This document shows, piece after piece, positions 44,126 through 54,420 of a stretch of DNA of 64,000 nucleotides. A program made the position numbers and the translations under genes. Position 1 is the first letter of the stretch. Every line of letters begins with the position of its first letter. The stretch is from Apostichopus japonicus (taxonomy: Eukaryota; Echinodermata; Holothuroidea; Aspidochirotida; Stichopodidae), in NCBI RefSeq assembly GCF_037975245.1, contig NC_092580.1, positions 17,558,001 through 17,622,000 on the forward strand, in the 5' to 3' direction. The notes below the pieces were generated by a model, which saw only the letters and a list, made by a program, of their open reading frames with translations, ran no database searches and was not told where the DNA came from.

Positions 44126-44272
44126 CAGGTTCCCATTTACACACCTGGGTGAAGAGAGGCAATGGAGATAAAGTGCCTTGCCCAAGGATACAACATAATG
44201 ATCTGGCCAGGACTCGAACCTGCACACCTAAGATCACAAGTCCACTGCCTTAACCACTCTGCTCTCACGGGT
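44126..44272 (-). mobile_element. tRNA-derived SINE
   Basis: On the minus strand the 5' part reads GAGAGCAGAGTGGTTAAGGC (Pol III A box), then GGTTCGAGTCCTGG (B box) about 30 nt on, in a serine/leucine-tRNA-like arrangement. A body follows with CTTGGGCAAGGCACTTTATC and ACACCTGGGTGAAGAG in the plus sense. tRNA-like heads with internal promoters define SINEs. It does not look like a functional tRNA gene because no closing acceptor stem is apparent. The SINE family is not named. Confidence 0.75.
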
Positions 44273-44410
44273 GGGGTTTACCGCTGCCCCTCAAAAACAG
44301 CTGTGCCCGGTATCCTGATTGACCTCTATTCCGGCCCCTGCAAATGCACCGGGCAGAGTATAGATATGGGACAAATTTGTAGTCTTGTTGGAGTGCATAT
44401 TTGCCACCAG

Positions 44411-44523
44411 CTAGTGTTAAATTAACACCAACTTGAGAATCATTTACTTTACACCAAAAAGGGTGTTAAAATTGATTATCTTTGGTGTCAGTACTGTTAC
44501 TCTGGTTGGTGTAGAACTAGCAC
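44411..44523. mobile_element. Possible small inverted-repeat element
   Basis: Left AGCTAGTGTTAAATTAACAC..CAAC and right GTTGGTGTAGAACTAGC are imperfect inverted ends. The interior has GGTGTTAAAATTG and TTGGTGTCAG motifs. There is no clear target duplication. Confidence 0.35.
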
Positions 44524-44987
44524 TCATAATTGTATTGCTTTTTAGTCCAAAATGGTGTGACGTAGTTCTTCCCTCTGATGTTGATTGGCAGTTTTCTTAA
44601 TCGTATCTTGACTGAGTTGCTTCTCTATGTAGTACTGTTGTTAATACCTTTTCAAAGTAACACCTAAGTTTGGGCCAAATATTCAGGCAATAAACAACAG
44701 GCAAAATATATAAAAGTAAGTTTCAATGAGTTATACATTTGTATTTATCTTGAAAGCATCAGTTGTACATATGATTAAAATAAAATAAAAAGCAAACTAT
44801 TTATCAAGTTCATAAACAAGAATGAACAAAAGCTTGTGTCATATAAAGTTCCTTTGTCTCCAAAAGTTAATTGCATGAAAGCCAATCGCAAGTCAATTAT
44901 AGTGATCATAATAATTTGATGTTTAAAACATATACACAAAAATTACATGGTAGTTCTTTAGCAACCTTTTATCATGCTAAACATGTT

Positions 44988-45057
44988 CATGGGTGGCGAT
45001 CATGGAGGGGGGGGGACATGTCCCCTCAATATTTTAGGTGGGGGGATATAGTATACA
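44988..45057 (+). mobile_element. Solo left end of the CATGGGCGGCGA element family
   Basis: CATGGGTGGCGATCATGG followed by ACATGTCCCCTCAATATTTT and GGTGGGGGGATATAGTA matches the left end of the element at 52031. Similarity stops after about 70 bp, so this is a truncated copy. Confidence 0.7.
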
Positions 45058-45115
45058 AATAATAAATGGTTATGAATGCAATAGTGCAAATATTTCATGA
45101 GTTGAAAGATGGAAT

Positions 45116-45152
45116 GTTCCATTCAACGAGGCACAGCCGAGTTGAATGGAAC
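45116..45152. repeat. 12-bp perfect inverted repeat (hairpin)
   Basis: GTTCCATTCAAC (45116-45127) and GTTGAATGGAAC (45141-45152) flank a 13-nt loop GAGGCACAGCCGA. Role unknown. Confidence 0.85.
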
Positions 45153-45499
45153 AAACCCCAACAAACCCTAGTTGCTATAAAGAACTGCTCTAGTCTCTCT
45201 GCATTACTCGCAAAATCCTCACTGCTTCCATCAAATTCTTCAATTTTTTCCAATCAAAGCCATAATGCCAGCCAAATGTTGGAAACGATGAATAATAAGT
45301 CAGTTGAGAATAATGGGAAACCTCGTTGCCAGTGAGGTTATATCTTAATGATGTTACAGCATGGGTTTAACACAAATTATGAGAAAACTCCAATAGGTAA
45401 ATAAGCACGTAATATATTGACCGCATTGGACGAGAACATATTAGGAATGAAGGCAAGTATAAGAGTACACACACACAAGACCAAGGTGGTCTGATAAAT

Positions 45500-45735
45500 T
45501 TAAGGGGTAAAATTTAAAAGGTAAAATTTAAAACTAAAAGTAAAACTAAAAGTTAAAACTAAAAGTAAAAGGTTTAAAAAGTAAAATTTTAAAGGTAAAA
45601 TTATAAGATAAAATTTAAAAGGGTAAAATTTAAAAGGTAAAATTTAAAAAGGTAAAATTCAAAAGGTAAAATTTAAAAGGTAAAATTTAAAAAGGTAAAA
45701 TTTAAAAGGTAAAATTTAAAAGGAAAAATTTTTCT
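45500..45735. repeat. AT-rich short tandem repeat
   Basis: AAAAGGTAAAATTT recurs many times with 14-17-bp spacing and small length changes. Confidence 0.92.
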
Positions 45736-46165
45736 GTGAAAACTTAAGACAAACTCATTTTAAAGAGAAATTTTAATCCCAATTTAAACCACTTATTCGT
45801 AGCAGTTGAGTTGAGTTTTGAGTGCAAAACATCTCCGCCCTGAATCATTTCCTCTCCCTCGACTGAAGGTAGCATATATACGCCCATTAAAATTTGCCCC
45901 TTTGACTTACACACTAAATCACAAAAGTAATGTGGTATCCAAGTCTAGATAGAAGTTCTCACTAGCTAAACGCTCTACCCATCACCGGATAGCTACATGA
46001 CAAGTTGGCCTTTCCTGGCTTCATCAATTTCTCGTATCATGACCGCATAGACTTTTGCTATCCGAGCCGGAAGTTTTCGTCACTTGTAAACAAACCTCTT
46101 CACTTAGTAGTAAACAATTTTCGTACGCTGCTCCTGGGATGCCCCCAAAACCAGATCATGATTGA

Positions 46166-46510
46166 CAAGGACGTAGGAACCGGGGGGGGGGGGGGGCTGG
46201 GGCGGAAGTATCAATCCGCCCCCGCTTCGCAAGTGAAAACCCCTTTTTCATTTCCAAATGAGAAAAAAATCTATTTGGAGCCTCAAATTGCATCTAAGGC
46301 CAGGTGAAATTGCAAAATTATAAACAAAATTGAGTGGGTGGGTTGCAGTGTGCTATATTGCACCAAATTGCATCTAGGGCCACCTGGAAATGCAAAAAAA
46401 ATTCCAAATGGGAGAGGGACACCGGCCCCCTCCCCTTAGACCCCTCTCCCAGGCCGGCCATCAGTCTTCAGCCCCCCCCCCTCCACTCAAAGTACCTTCT
46501 TAAGCCACTG
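46166..46510. mobile_element. hAT-like miniature element, GGCGTAGGAA family, copy 3, with perfect target duplication
   Basis: Starts CAAGGACGTAGGAACCGG and ends AAGCCACTG. The flanks are identical: ATGATTGA at 46158-46165 and 46511-46518. It carries a long G-run near the left end and C-runs near the right end. Interior marks are shared with copies 1 and 2. Confidence 0.92.
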
Positions 46511-46518
46511 ATGATTGA

Positions 46519-47547
46519 TAACAAGTAGTAGAAGATGTTCTCTTGCTGCTTTTGGGCTTTTTTGCTTGAGACAGGAAATCATTCTGGCAAAAGAAAAAGA
46601 CAAAAAAAACCATGACAAAAAAAAGAGGAAAGTTTCACATAATTTTTATCAGTTACAAGTATGATTCTGGAGACTAATTTCATTCAGTGTAGGTTTCACA
46701 AAAGAATGTCGTCATGGTAACGCCAAAAACGGTATTGCCAGATTGCATAGCTAATAATAAATGATTTAATTTGAAATCAGTATTTGCTAGCGATTCGATG
46801 AGATATGAAACCCCTAGCAGTGCTTCTGCACTGAGCAGGATCCTACCCTCATTAAAGATGACAATAATAAATAATAATAATGAAAAAATACCAACAGCTT
46901 CTTGTTCCTTAGCCATGACCACAACAAGATAACGGGAGTAATTGCGACCCTAACCTGTGCTTTTCTGCGAAATCGTTACATGAAATAGCATTGACTGAAG
47001 GCCTACTTCACATACAGAGTCAAGAGTAAGCTTAGGGCAGGCCTTATGTTACGTACGCTCCATGGTATTTACCCTAACGACACTCGATCTTTGTTGGGGC
47101 CGTAGGACTAACTTGGCTAAAGTAATGGAATCAATACTGTATAGTATGTAGCTACAGACCAAAATCTTATGACAATGACAGGTGATTTGATTTAATGTAT
47201 ATATTTTCATGTTCATGCATTGTATGAATTTCATAGCAAAGGTAGCAGTATGTTATTGTACTTGAGCCTACCTTTTCAAATGAAATACATTCATTGGAGC
47301 TACTTATGTATAACCATCGATTAAATTATAACACATATCCGTAGGCTAATCTTAGGGCTAATGTTAGGTTAACAAATTAGAAGTTCAGTGACGATAGGCT
47401 ATTGCTGGTACAGTTCCGGATTAACATAAGACTAGGCCCAGGAGCCTAGGCCTATGTCATTTATGGATTGACTTGGGGTCCAATTTGTTCTTTCCTTAAG
47501 AGTGGTGGCTATTCACAGGTGTTGGTCAAGACACTAACGTAGGCATA
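46519..47547. other. Interval with no recognisable gene
   Basis: Ordinary AT-rich sequence. Short open frames (for example 46680-46922 minus) lack family similarity and splice context. Confidence 0.45.
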
Positions 47548-48045
47548 CTAGTAGGATGGTGACTTCGAAGTTCGGCCACTTAAGACTTAAAACACCCCAA
47601 AACTAAATCTTCTGGTCTAAATCACCAGAAAATATACTTCATATGGTGGGAGAATTGTGTTTTAGTACGATACACGGCCAAACTTTCTTTCCTGCAAACT
47701 GTTTTCACGTTGTTTTCCAAGAAAATTCTTCGTGATTGTGGAACTGGTATTTCTTTGCTAGAGTATTGCGAAGTTCGGCCACGCAACCTACAGTGTGGCG
47801 CTGGTAAAAATTGGTGGCGCTGTTGCTCTTTCAGTAATTATAACAGACTTCATAGATCTTCGTCATTTTATTGACAAATATGTAAGTAATTTCTTGCACA
47901 CGGGTCATTTTGGAGAGAAAATAACTGTAGCTTCGTACTTTTTGGTGAAATTTGGCTCTTCCTGTAGGTTTTCATGGTGAAAATCGTGTATTTCTTAGGG
48001 TGCCCGAACTTCGCAGTATGGCGAACTTCGCGATACTGACTATAC
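47548..48045 (+). repeat. Tandemly duplicated segment of about 508 bp, first copy
   Basis: Nearly identical to 48053-48553, offset 507-508 bp. Both start at GTAGGATGGTGACTTCGAAG and end CGATACTGACTATACT or AATACTGACTATACT. CGAAGTTCGGCC and GCCCGAACTTCGC recur in opposite orientation at the two ends. A 61-codon open frame (47795-47980) has a near-identical counterpart one codon shorter in the second copy. No family match, so it is not called a gene. Confidence 0.9.
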
Positions 48046-48052
48046 TTCGAGT

Positions 48053-48553
48053 ATAGTAGTAGGATGGTGACTTCGAAGTTCGGCCACTTAAGACTTAAAA
48101 CACCCCAAAACTAAATCTTCTGGTCTAAATCACCAGAAAATATACTTCATATGGTGGGAGAATTTTGTTATAGTACGATACACGGCCAAACTTTCTTTCC
48201 TGCAAACTGTTTTCACGTTGTTTTCCAAGAAGATTCTTCGTGATTGTGGAACTGGTATTTCTTGCTAGAGTATTGCGAATTTCGGCCACGCAACCTACAG
48301 TGTGGCGCTGGTAAAAATTGGTGGCGCTGTTGCTCTTTCAGTAATTATAACAGACTTCATAGATCTTCGTCATTTTATTGACAAATATGTAAGTAATTTC
48401 TTGCACACGGGTCATTTTGGAGAGAAAATAACTGTAGCTTCGTACTTTTTGGTGAAATTTGGCTCTTCCTGTAGGTTTTCATAGTGAAAATCGTGTATTT
48501 CTTAGGGTGCCCGAACTTCGCAGTATGGCGAACTTCGCAATACTGACTATACT
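48053..48553 (+). repeat. Tandemly duplicated segment of about 508 bp, second copy
   Basis: Differs from the first copy by only a handful of substitutions and 1-nt indels (for example TTTCTTGCTAG for TTTCTTTGCTAG). Its left edge GAGTATAGT is inverted at its right edge (ACTATACTC), which hints at a small inverted-repeat element that duplicated in tandem. Confidence 0.9.
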
Positions 48554-48574
48554 CTAAAATCCCAGTTAAATTGA

Positions 48575-49330
48575 AATCTGGCTGTTTTTAACACATTGGC
48601 TGTAGTATTCGATATGACACTGAATATCTTAGTTTAGGCCTTTCACTAACATCTTTATGAGAAGTGTCTTATACTTTTAATAGTTTGAACTGCATTGAAA
48701 AGAGAGAATCGATCATAAATAAACATTAAAACTAAAAGGAAAGAATATATCATAAATATTAATACAACATAAAGAGCTGCATTAAAAGGAAAGACTACTA
48801 CATGTATGTAAATCATTATTACATAATACATACTAATTATGGGTTAATATGGTTATTAATGATTGATTCCTTTCTGGAGGCAGAAGGAATCTATATGAGA
48901 TGGTTTTTGTGTATATGTGACACCTACTTGTATGTGGATCCATATTTTTGAGTACGAGCAGAATATTCTTTTCAATTCAATGGTCATTTGGTGTCAACAG
49001 AGGTCAAAGTCAGAAAAATTTGTTTACACGATAATTTAAAAAGTGCATCTCTGTTGAACTGTACATACTTGAATGTAGATCCAGCTTAGCAAGTGCAAGA
49101 AACATATTGAATTGGTGGAGGTCAAAGGTAATTTGGGGTCAACAAAAGTCTATAAAACATTGTCAACGTGATATCTTTAAAAGTGCACCTTGGTTGAACA
49201 TCATACTTAGTATGTAGAACCAGCTTAGTAAGTGCAAGAACCATATTGAAATTGATAGAAGTCACACGAGGTTAACACGTGTCAAAGTATGTAATCCTTG
49301 TAAACATGTTAAGTTCAAAATTAAAGCAAC
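48575..49330 (+). repeat. Dispersed segment shared with 58540-59225
   Basis: Shared marks are CACTGAATATCTTA, GTGTCTTATACTTTTA, TAGTTTGAACTGCATTGAAA, a TTCCTT..AAGGAAT hairpin near 48870-48895, GTAGATCCAGCTTAGCAAG and CATATTGAAATTGATAGAAG. Orientation is the same and the copies are about 10 kb apart. The last 150 bp also resemble 53985-54115. Confidence 0.8.
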
Positions 49331-49414
49331 TATTAATTTTGCAATGCTATTTATTTTCTTGGTTATAATTTCAGTTTAATGTAATATAAACTTGATTTCA
49401 ATACATATAGTTAT

Positions 49415-49500
49415 CAGGGCTCAAATGTAATGGTCGTCTGATCATCCGAGACAACTAAAAACATCATGTCGGACAACCTAAACCCAGCTTACTGTAGGTT
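49415..49500 (+). mobile_element. Solo end related to the 55946-58079 element
   Basis: CAGGGCTCAAATG followed by GGTCGTCTGATCATCCGAGA and GTCGGACAACC matches the inverted right end near 58079 (GGTCGTCAGGTCGTCCGAGA). No partner end or target duplication was found. Confidence 0.5.
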
Positions 49501-50582
49501 GTCCGAAGGAAGACTAGCTTAAGTGTTTAACTCTTCGAATAAAACTTGGAAATCCCTATTTTTTAAAATAAAAATCGCCCCCTCCCCCCTAAAAAAAATT
49601 ATAGAAGCTTGTTTGTATTGCCCTCCATTCATTTTAGAAACAAAATAAGAAATAAATCACATTTTGGTACATTCCATAATGAAAAGAAAATCCTACATTT
49701 TAGCTGTTTGTTCATACTGAACATATGTACAGTACCACATACAGTATACTTCGTAAACTACAGAGAACAGATCACTGATCTCTGTGGTGCAGACCCTGGT
49801 GGCTGTGACAAGGCTTGCTTTCTAACAAAAATTCCATTGGACAACCAAATACGAAGGCAAGGCAGGAAGGACAACCTTAAAATTTTTCTTAAAGTGAGTC
49901 CTGGTTATCCAGGAAAGGAAGTCTGCTTCAAATATTTGATTCTCTGTAAGGTGCTTTAAAGTGGCCCTTATCAACATTTTAAACTCTGAGCATCAAGGAA
50001 TCAACAGATTATCTCAAATTGTCTCAAAATTGGCCTTATTCTCTATATGATTGATACTAGATGGCTTTGGCAATAACTTGTGAAAATATTTCACAGCACT
50101 TGTATAAACAATGTCATGTAATTCTCAATCATTAACAACAATTATTGAAAGGATGGTTGGTGGCAGAGCTGATTTGCTAGATCAAAATTGGTAAGACAAA
50201 ATGTCCATTTGCTCATACCTCTATATGTCTGTATTTCACCTCGGAAGACTAGTTGTTCTTTCTGGTTATTGAAACAGTTTGGTAATTCTATATTGTAAAA
50301 TCCTTACCAGTGAATTAATTGTTTGATTCCCACAAGCTAGTGCAACAAATAAGTAATTGACATCTCTGATCTTCTCAAATTCTCATTTAATTCGGGGAAA
50401 AATTAAACTCACTTGGCCTACATAATTCAGATATATGTGGAATCATTATTTTTGTTCATAGATTAGTTTATGGTCCATTAATCTCTTACTAGTGCTTTGT
50501 ACCAGATTAATTTTTATTGTTGATATTATCCTGAATAGTATTTTAAAAGTCTTTACAGTTTTAAGGAACAATATAACACAAT

Positions 50583-50625
50583 AGGAATAGCTGTCCAGCT
50601 TTGACAAAGCTGGACAGCTATTCCT
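50583..50625. repeat. Perfect 21-bp-arm palindrome with 1-nt centre
   Basis: Arm 50583-50603 (AGGAATAGCTGTCCAGCTTT plus G) is the exact reverse complement of 50605-50625; the centre is A at 50604. The loop is too short for a pre-microRNA hairpin. Confidence 0.95.
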
Positions 50626-51034
50626 TTGCATCTCTTGGAGCATTCACTGTTCCAAGGTACTGTCCATGTGCTGGGAGGTTCATCTTCAAAAGATGTACAT
50701 GGCAGGACTATAATGCCATTTAGGTGTAAGTTTTGTTTGTAGTCTCAATACGTAACTACTCTATATACTGAAATATTGTAATGCTGAAAGGCCAAATGTA
50801 TTTTTAGTTTTTGCTGCCAAAGCTCTTAGGCAATTCATGTAAAAATTGTCACTGGGTATATATAGAATTGTTGACAAAAGATACTAAAATCATATCAGCG
50901 ACAAATTCTGTCAAAGCATGTTGTTCCTTTTCACGATGCAATGATGCACACATTCCTGTACATTATGTGTTGCTACATATATCTAAATGTCAATTACACA
51001 GGTTTTTGACCAGCTTGTACAGTACCATGGTTAA

Positions 51035-51496
51035 CAGGGGCGTATTCAGGATTTTGTAACCCCGGGGCATGAATTACTATCTAAGCGGAGTGCCACCATC
51101 GGTTGGCGCGCAGCGTCCCCCAAAAATTCTGGTTTGATACCCCCAGATCACCGGAAATGGCACTTCTCGGGCTTGAAAATGACCAAACAGATGTACAATG
51201 TTGCCTGAGAAACAAGAATTTCCCAATAGTTTTTTTTTTTTCATCCATAACCTTTTTGAATATTGTCACCAGTCACACATCATGTTCAACCTCATCGCAT
51301 CTCGGACTGTGGATCATTGATTTTTGTAGGTGTTACTACGAATGTTACTACGATTATAATCGAGTTAACTGAACTGACGAGTATTCAAGATCAAAAGAGC
51401 ACTGACAAAGTATGTATGCTAAAATGACAACAGTTTTTAACATTTTTTCGACGCTGAAAGAGGGGAGCAGTTGCTCCCCCCCTGGCTACGTCCCTG
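51035..51496. mobile_element. hAT-like element, CAGGGGCGTA ends, no clear target duplication
   Basis: Left CAGGGGCGTATTCAGG; right end inverted CAGGGACGTAGCCAGGGGGG. The flanks ATGGTTAA and ATTTCTTG do not match. The inner segment CTATCTAAGCGGAGTGCCAC is shared with 140-160 and, inverted, 52970-52990. Confidence 0.65.
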
Positions 51497-52030
51497 ATTT
51501 CTTGTGCTTTTTTACTTACCAGATACATCAAAGGCATCTTAATTCTTATTTTTTATAATTATATTTATATGAAAGCCCAGCATAATGTACAGTGTCCTTG
51601 GGATTTTTCGGGACCTGATCTTAGGAAATTGCAAAATCGGGAGTGGTCACATTCCATGTAGGTCAGTTCACGACCTCTAGACGTCACTAATACACAACCA
51701 GATCACATCCCGATCATTGGGAAGCGATTAGGGGGGTAGGCGTAGGGTTATGAGCGCATGTTTTCACGCAGATGGGAACAATCTCAAGAAGATTCATTGT
51801 AAGAGTTACGGTACTAGGTTTGAGGTAACAATTAGCATTCAGGTCAGAGTGTATAACATTTTATCTCTGGATGGCAGTGTTGCATCGAAGGACATAGGTC
51901 TAGTGCAGTTCGCTTATATAGATCCTGGTCTAATACCGAAATGTGTCATGTTCCCGACGACTCTGTCGTGTTCGAGACCAGTCACATTTCACATCCATAC
52001 ACACATACGCGTTATGATCGACCATAATAG

Positions 52031-53104
52031 CATGGGCGGCGACATGTCCCCCAATATTTTAGGTGGGGGGATATAGTAACTAATATCCCCCCCAATATTT
52101 GGTGGCAAAGTCTTTTTGTGTAGCTATATAAATAGAAAATAATGCGTGAGATTATTTATCCAAATCATATTTGGCGGTAGCTAAAACTTCATCCAACACA
52201 TGCTGCATGAGGTAAATGACTCTTCGTGGTTGTTTCTGTGACCTGTGACCGTATAGCATGTTGTCACTCATGATTATTATCTTTTTGTCTGTACATCTCT
52301 TCTGTGTGAGTGTAAGTACGTACAATCATATATGATCCACATCGATATGGGTTCAATGGGTTTCCATTTGGCCTGTTTCCTACAAGATAACTAAACCCAG
52401 GCGCGTAGCCAGGGGGGCAAAGGGGGAGATGGCCCCCCCCTCGAGCATATTTTTTGTATTTTTTTTATGATATCGAAGTGTTATAGTAGCCGTTTTAAGA
52501 GGTTTTAATATTTTTACACCAATAAATTAAATCATACTTCCCTCTACTCGTGCAATTTGACCGGTCTGTTAGGGGTTGAAGGTTTTTTTTTTCTATATTG
52601 GTTGTCCATAGATGGTACAGTATTTTGTGCAACATTATGGGCATGTTTTGAAGTGAATTTATTATTCAAATTCTGAACCAATAATGGGCTAAAAACCTTG
52701 AAAAGTGGGGCTGACGGGTATTGTGGGCCGTTATGTAGTATCACCTACAAAAGCAATGATCCACAGGGGATGCGATGAGGTCGAACATGATGTGTGACTG
52801 GTGACAATCATGAAAAAGGTTATGGTTAAAAAAAACTATTGGGAAAAACTTGGTTCTCAGGCTTAGTGTACATCTGGTTGGTCATTTTCAAGCCCGAGAA
52901 GGGCCATTTCCCGTGATCTTGGGGGCTATCAAAACCAGAAATTTTCTTGTACGCTGCGCGCCAACTGATGGTGGCGCTCTGCTTAGATAGAAATACACAA
53001 AAATTCACGAAGCGCGCAACAAATTTTGGGGATGAAAGTTGCTATGCGCCTCCACCCAAGCAAATGTCCTCCCCCCCAATATTTGAAACAAATCGCCGCC
53101 CATG
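52031..53104. mobile_element. 1,074-bp non-autonomous DNA element with perfect 12-bp ends and 8-bp target duplication
   Basis: Both ends are CATGGGCGGCGA, inverted and exact. Both flanks are CATAATAG (52023-52030 and 53105-53112). The 8-bp duplication fits hAT, though CATG- ends are unusual for it. The interior holds a second, inverted element-like segment beginning CGCGTAGCCAGGGGGGC near 52402 and including sequence shared with 51080-51300, so it is probably a nested insertion. No transposase frame. Confidence 0.9.
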
Positions 53105-53264
53105 CATAATAGTATATATACATTAGTGAGAGAGGAAATATGGAAAGGTCAAAACTGGAGCTGTCGGTGTAAGGGGTAGGGTGAGGTGCACGCCCCTTCC
53201 GAAATCTCAATCCGTCACTGGCTACCCTGTGTATATGGATCAGCGCTGTAATTATGACTGTTCC

Positions 53265-53440
53265 TCTTTCTTTCCCCGGTGTCTTGGCATTTTTCTTCTA
53301 CTCCCTCCTTTTCTCCTTTTTCTCTCTTTCTTCTTTTTCTTTTCCCTTCCTTCCTCTCCTACCTCTGCTTTTTCCCCCTCCTTTTCCCTATTTTTTCCTC
53401 TCTTTTTTTCTCTCTTATTTTCTCTCCTCTTTTTCTTACC
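53265..53440. repeat. Homopyrimidine (CT-rich) tract
   Basis: The plus strand is nearly all C and T. Overlapping Phe/Leu/Ser/Pro frames on plus and Lys/Glu/Arg frames on minus follow from this composition. A C-run and CCTGGATACACAACTG (hAT-like end when inverted) follow at about 53470. Confidence 0.9.
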
Positions 53441-53879
53441 CGGGGGGCATGCGCCCCCAATGCCCCCCCCCTGGATACACAACTGGTAAATGACCTAAAA
53501 TGCCCTCCTAGAGTATAGAGCTTCTAGTAAAGCTGGTAAACGAAGGATGTTGAGCATCCCAAGAAGTATCAGACCTGTACCAAGTTCAGCATTGATCAAG
53601 GAGCTAAGTACTGACACATCACTGAACAATGATAAAACAGACTACACAATTGTGACAGTGATATTTCTAGCCTGACAGGTTCTCTCCCGGCCAGTAAAGC
53701 ATGGATTTGCCAGATCTTCACTAATTAATGCACTTTGCATCAAATTAATATTGAGCAATATTGTATACTAAGCATTTCTCATCATTTGCCACAGATTCTA
53801 CCATAAATTTGGCATTTCAAGATCAGACATATTCCATGGAAATTTCACGAATAGTCACCTAGGAAGACAACTTTGATGG

Positions 53880-54420
53880 TGATGCTGACCTTGTGGATCC
53901 ATCTTATGAACTAGTAGAAACATATTCCTTTCTGTGGAGGTCACAAGTCAAAGTCAAACCTTATAACATGATAACCCAAAACTACATCTTTGTTGAACTT
54001 CATACTAAGCCTAGATAGGAGCAGCTTAGTGAGTGCAAGTACCATATTGAAATTGATAGAGGTCAAAGGGCAACATGTGTCAAAGTATGTAATCCATTTT
54101 AAACATGCTAAAAGCTACTTTTAATCTGAGAGTTCTACAATCCTATGATTTTCTTTTGGTGAACTTAGTTTGGTCAATTTCAGTTCACTTTTGTGAACAG
54201 GCCCAATATGAAATAGATCTCAAGTGGTCTTCAGCTATACATATATAAAGTTACCCAGGAAAGGATATACATTGGTACATTTTTAATGAAAATTATATAC
54301 TGTAAAATCCTTACCAGTGAATAGATTGGTTGATGCCCACAGCCGAGTGCTACTCTATGAGATGGACATCTCTGATCTTTTCTGGTTCTCACATTTAAGT
54401 CTTGGACAAGTTTAACTTAC
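53880..54420 (+). repeat. Segment related to 49190-49330 and 50280-50440
   Basis: AGTACCATATTGAAATTGAT and GTCAAAGTATGTAATCC match the first region. TGTAAAATCCTTACCAGTGA and TTGGTCTACATAA match the second, in the same order, so a larger block of about 1-1.5 kb was duplicated and has diverged. Confidence 0.65.

Noticed and set aside
44200-44272. tRNA gene on the minus strand
   Set aside because: A and B boxes are good, but no pairing acceptor stem or proper 3' end is evident and a SINE body follows. Called a tRNA-derived SINE.
47795-48484. Two near-identical 60-61-codon frames as a duplicated gene
   Set aside because: Identity is explained by the 508-bp tandem duplication. No domain, no splice context, and the C-terminus differs between copies.
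49609-49959. 116-codon open frame with CGADPGGCDKACF
   Set aside because: The Cys/Gly spacing briefly suggested an extracellular domain, but no known pattern fits. Flanking sequence is duplicated repeat and contains GGACAACC motifs of a nearby element family.
53181-53518. Overlapping open frames on both strands around 53.2-53.5 kb
   Set aside because: They arise from a homopyrimidine tract. Simple composition explains them.
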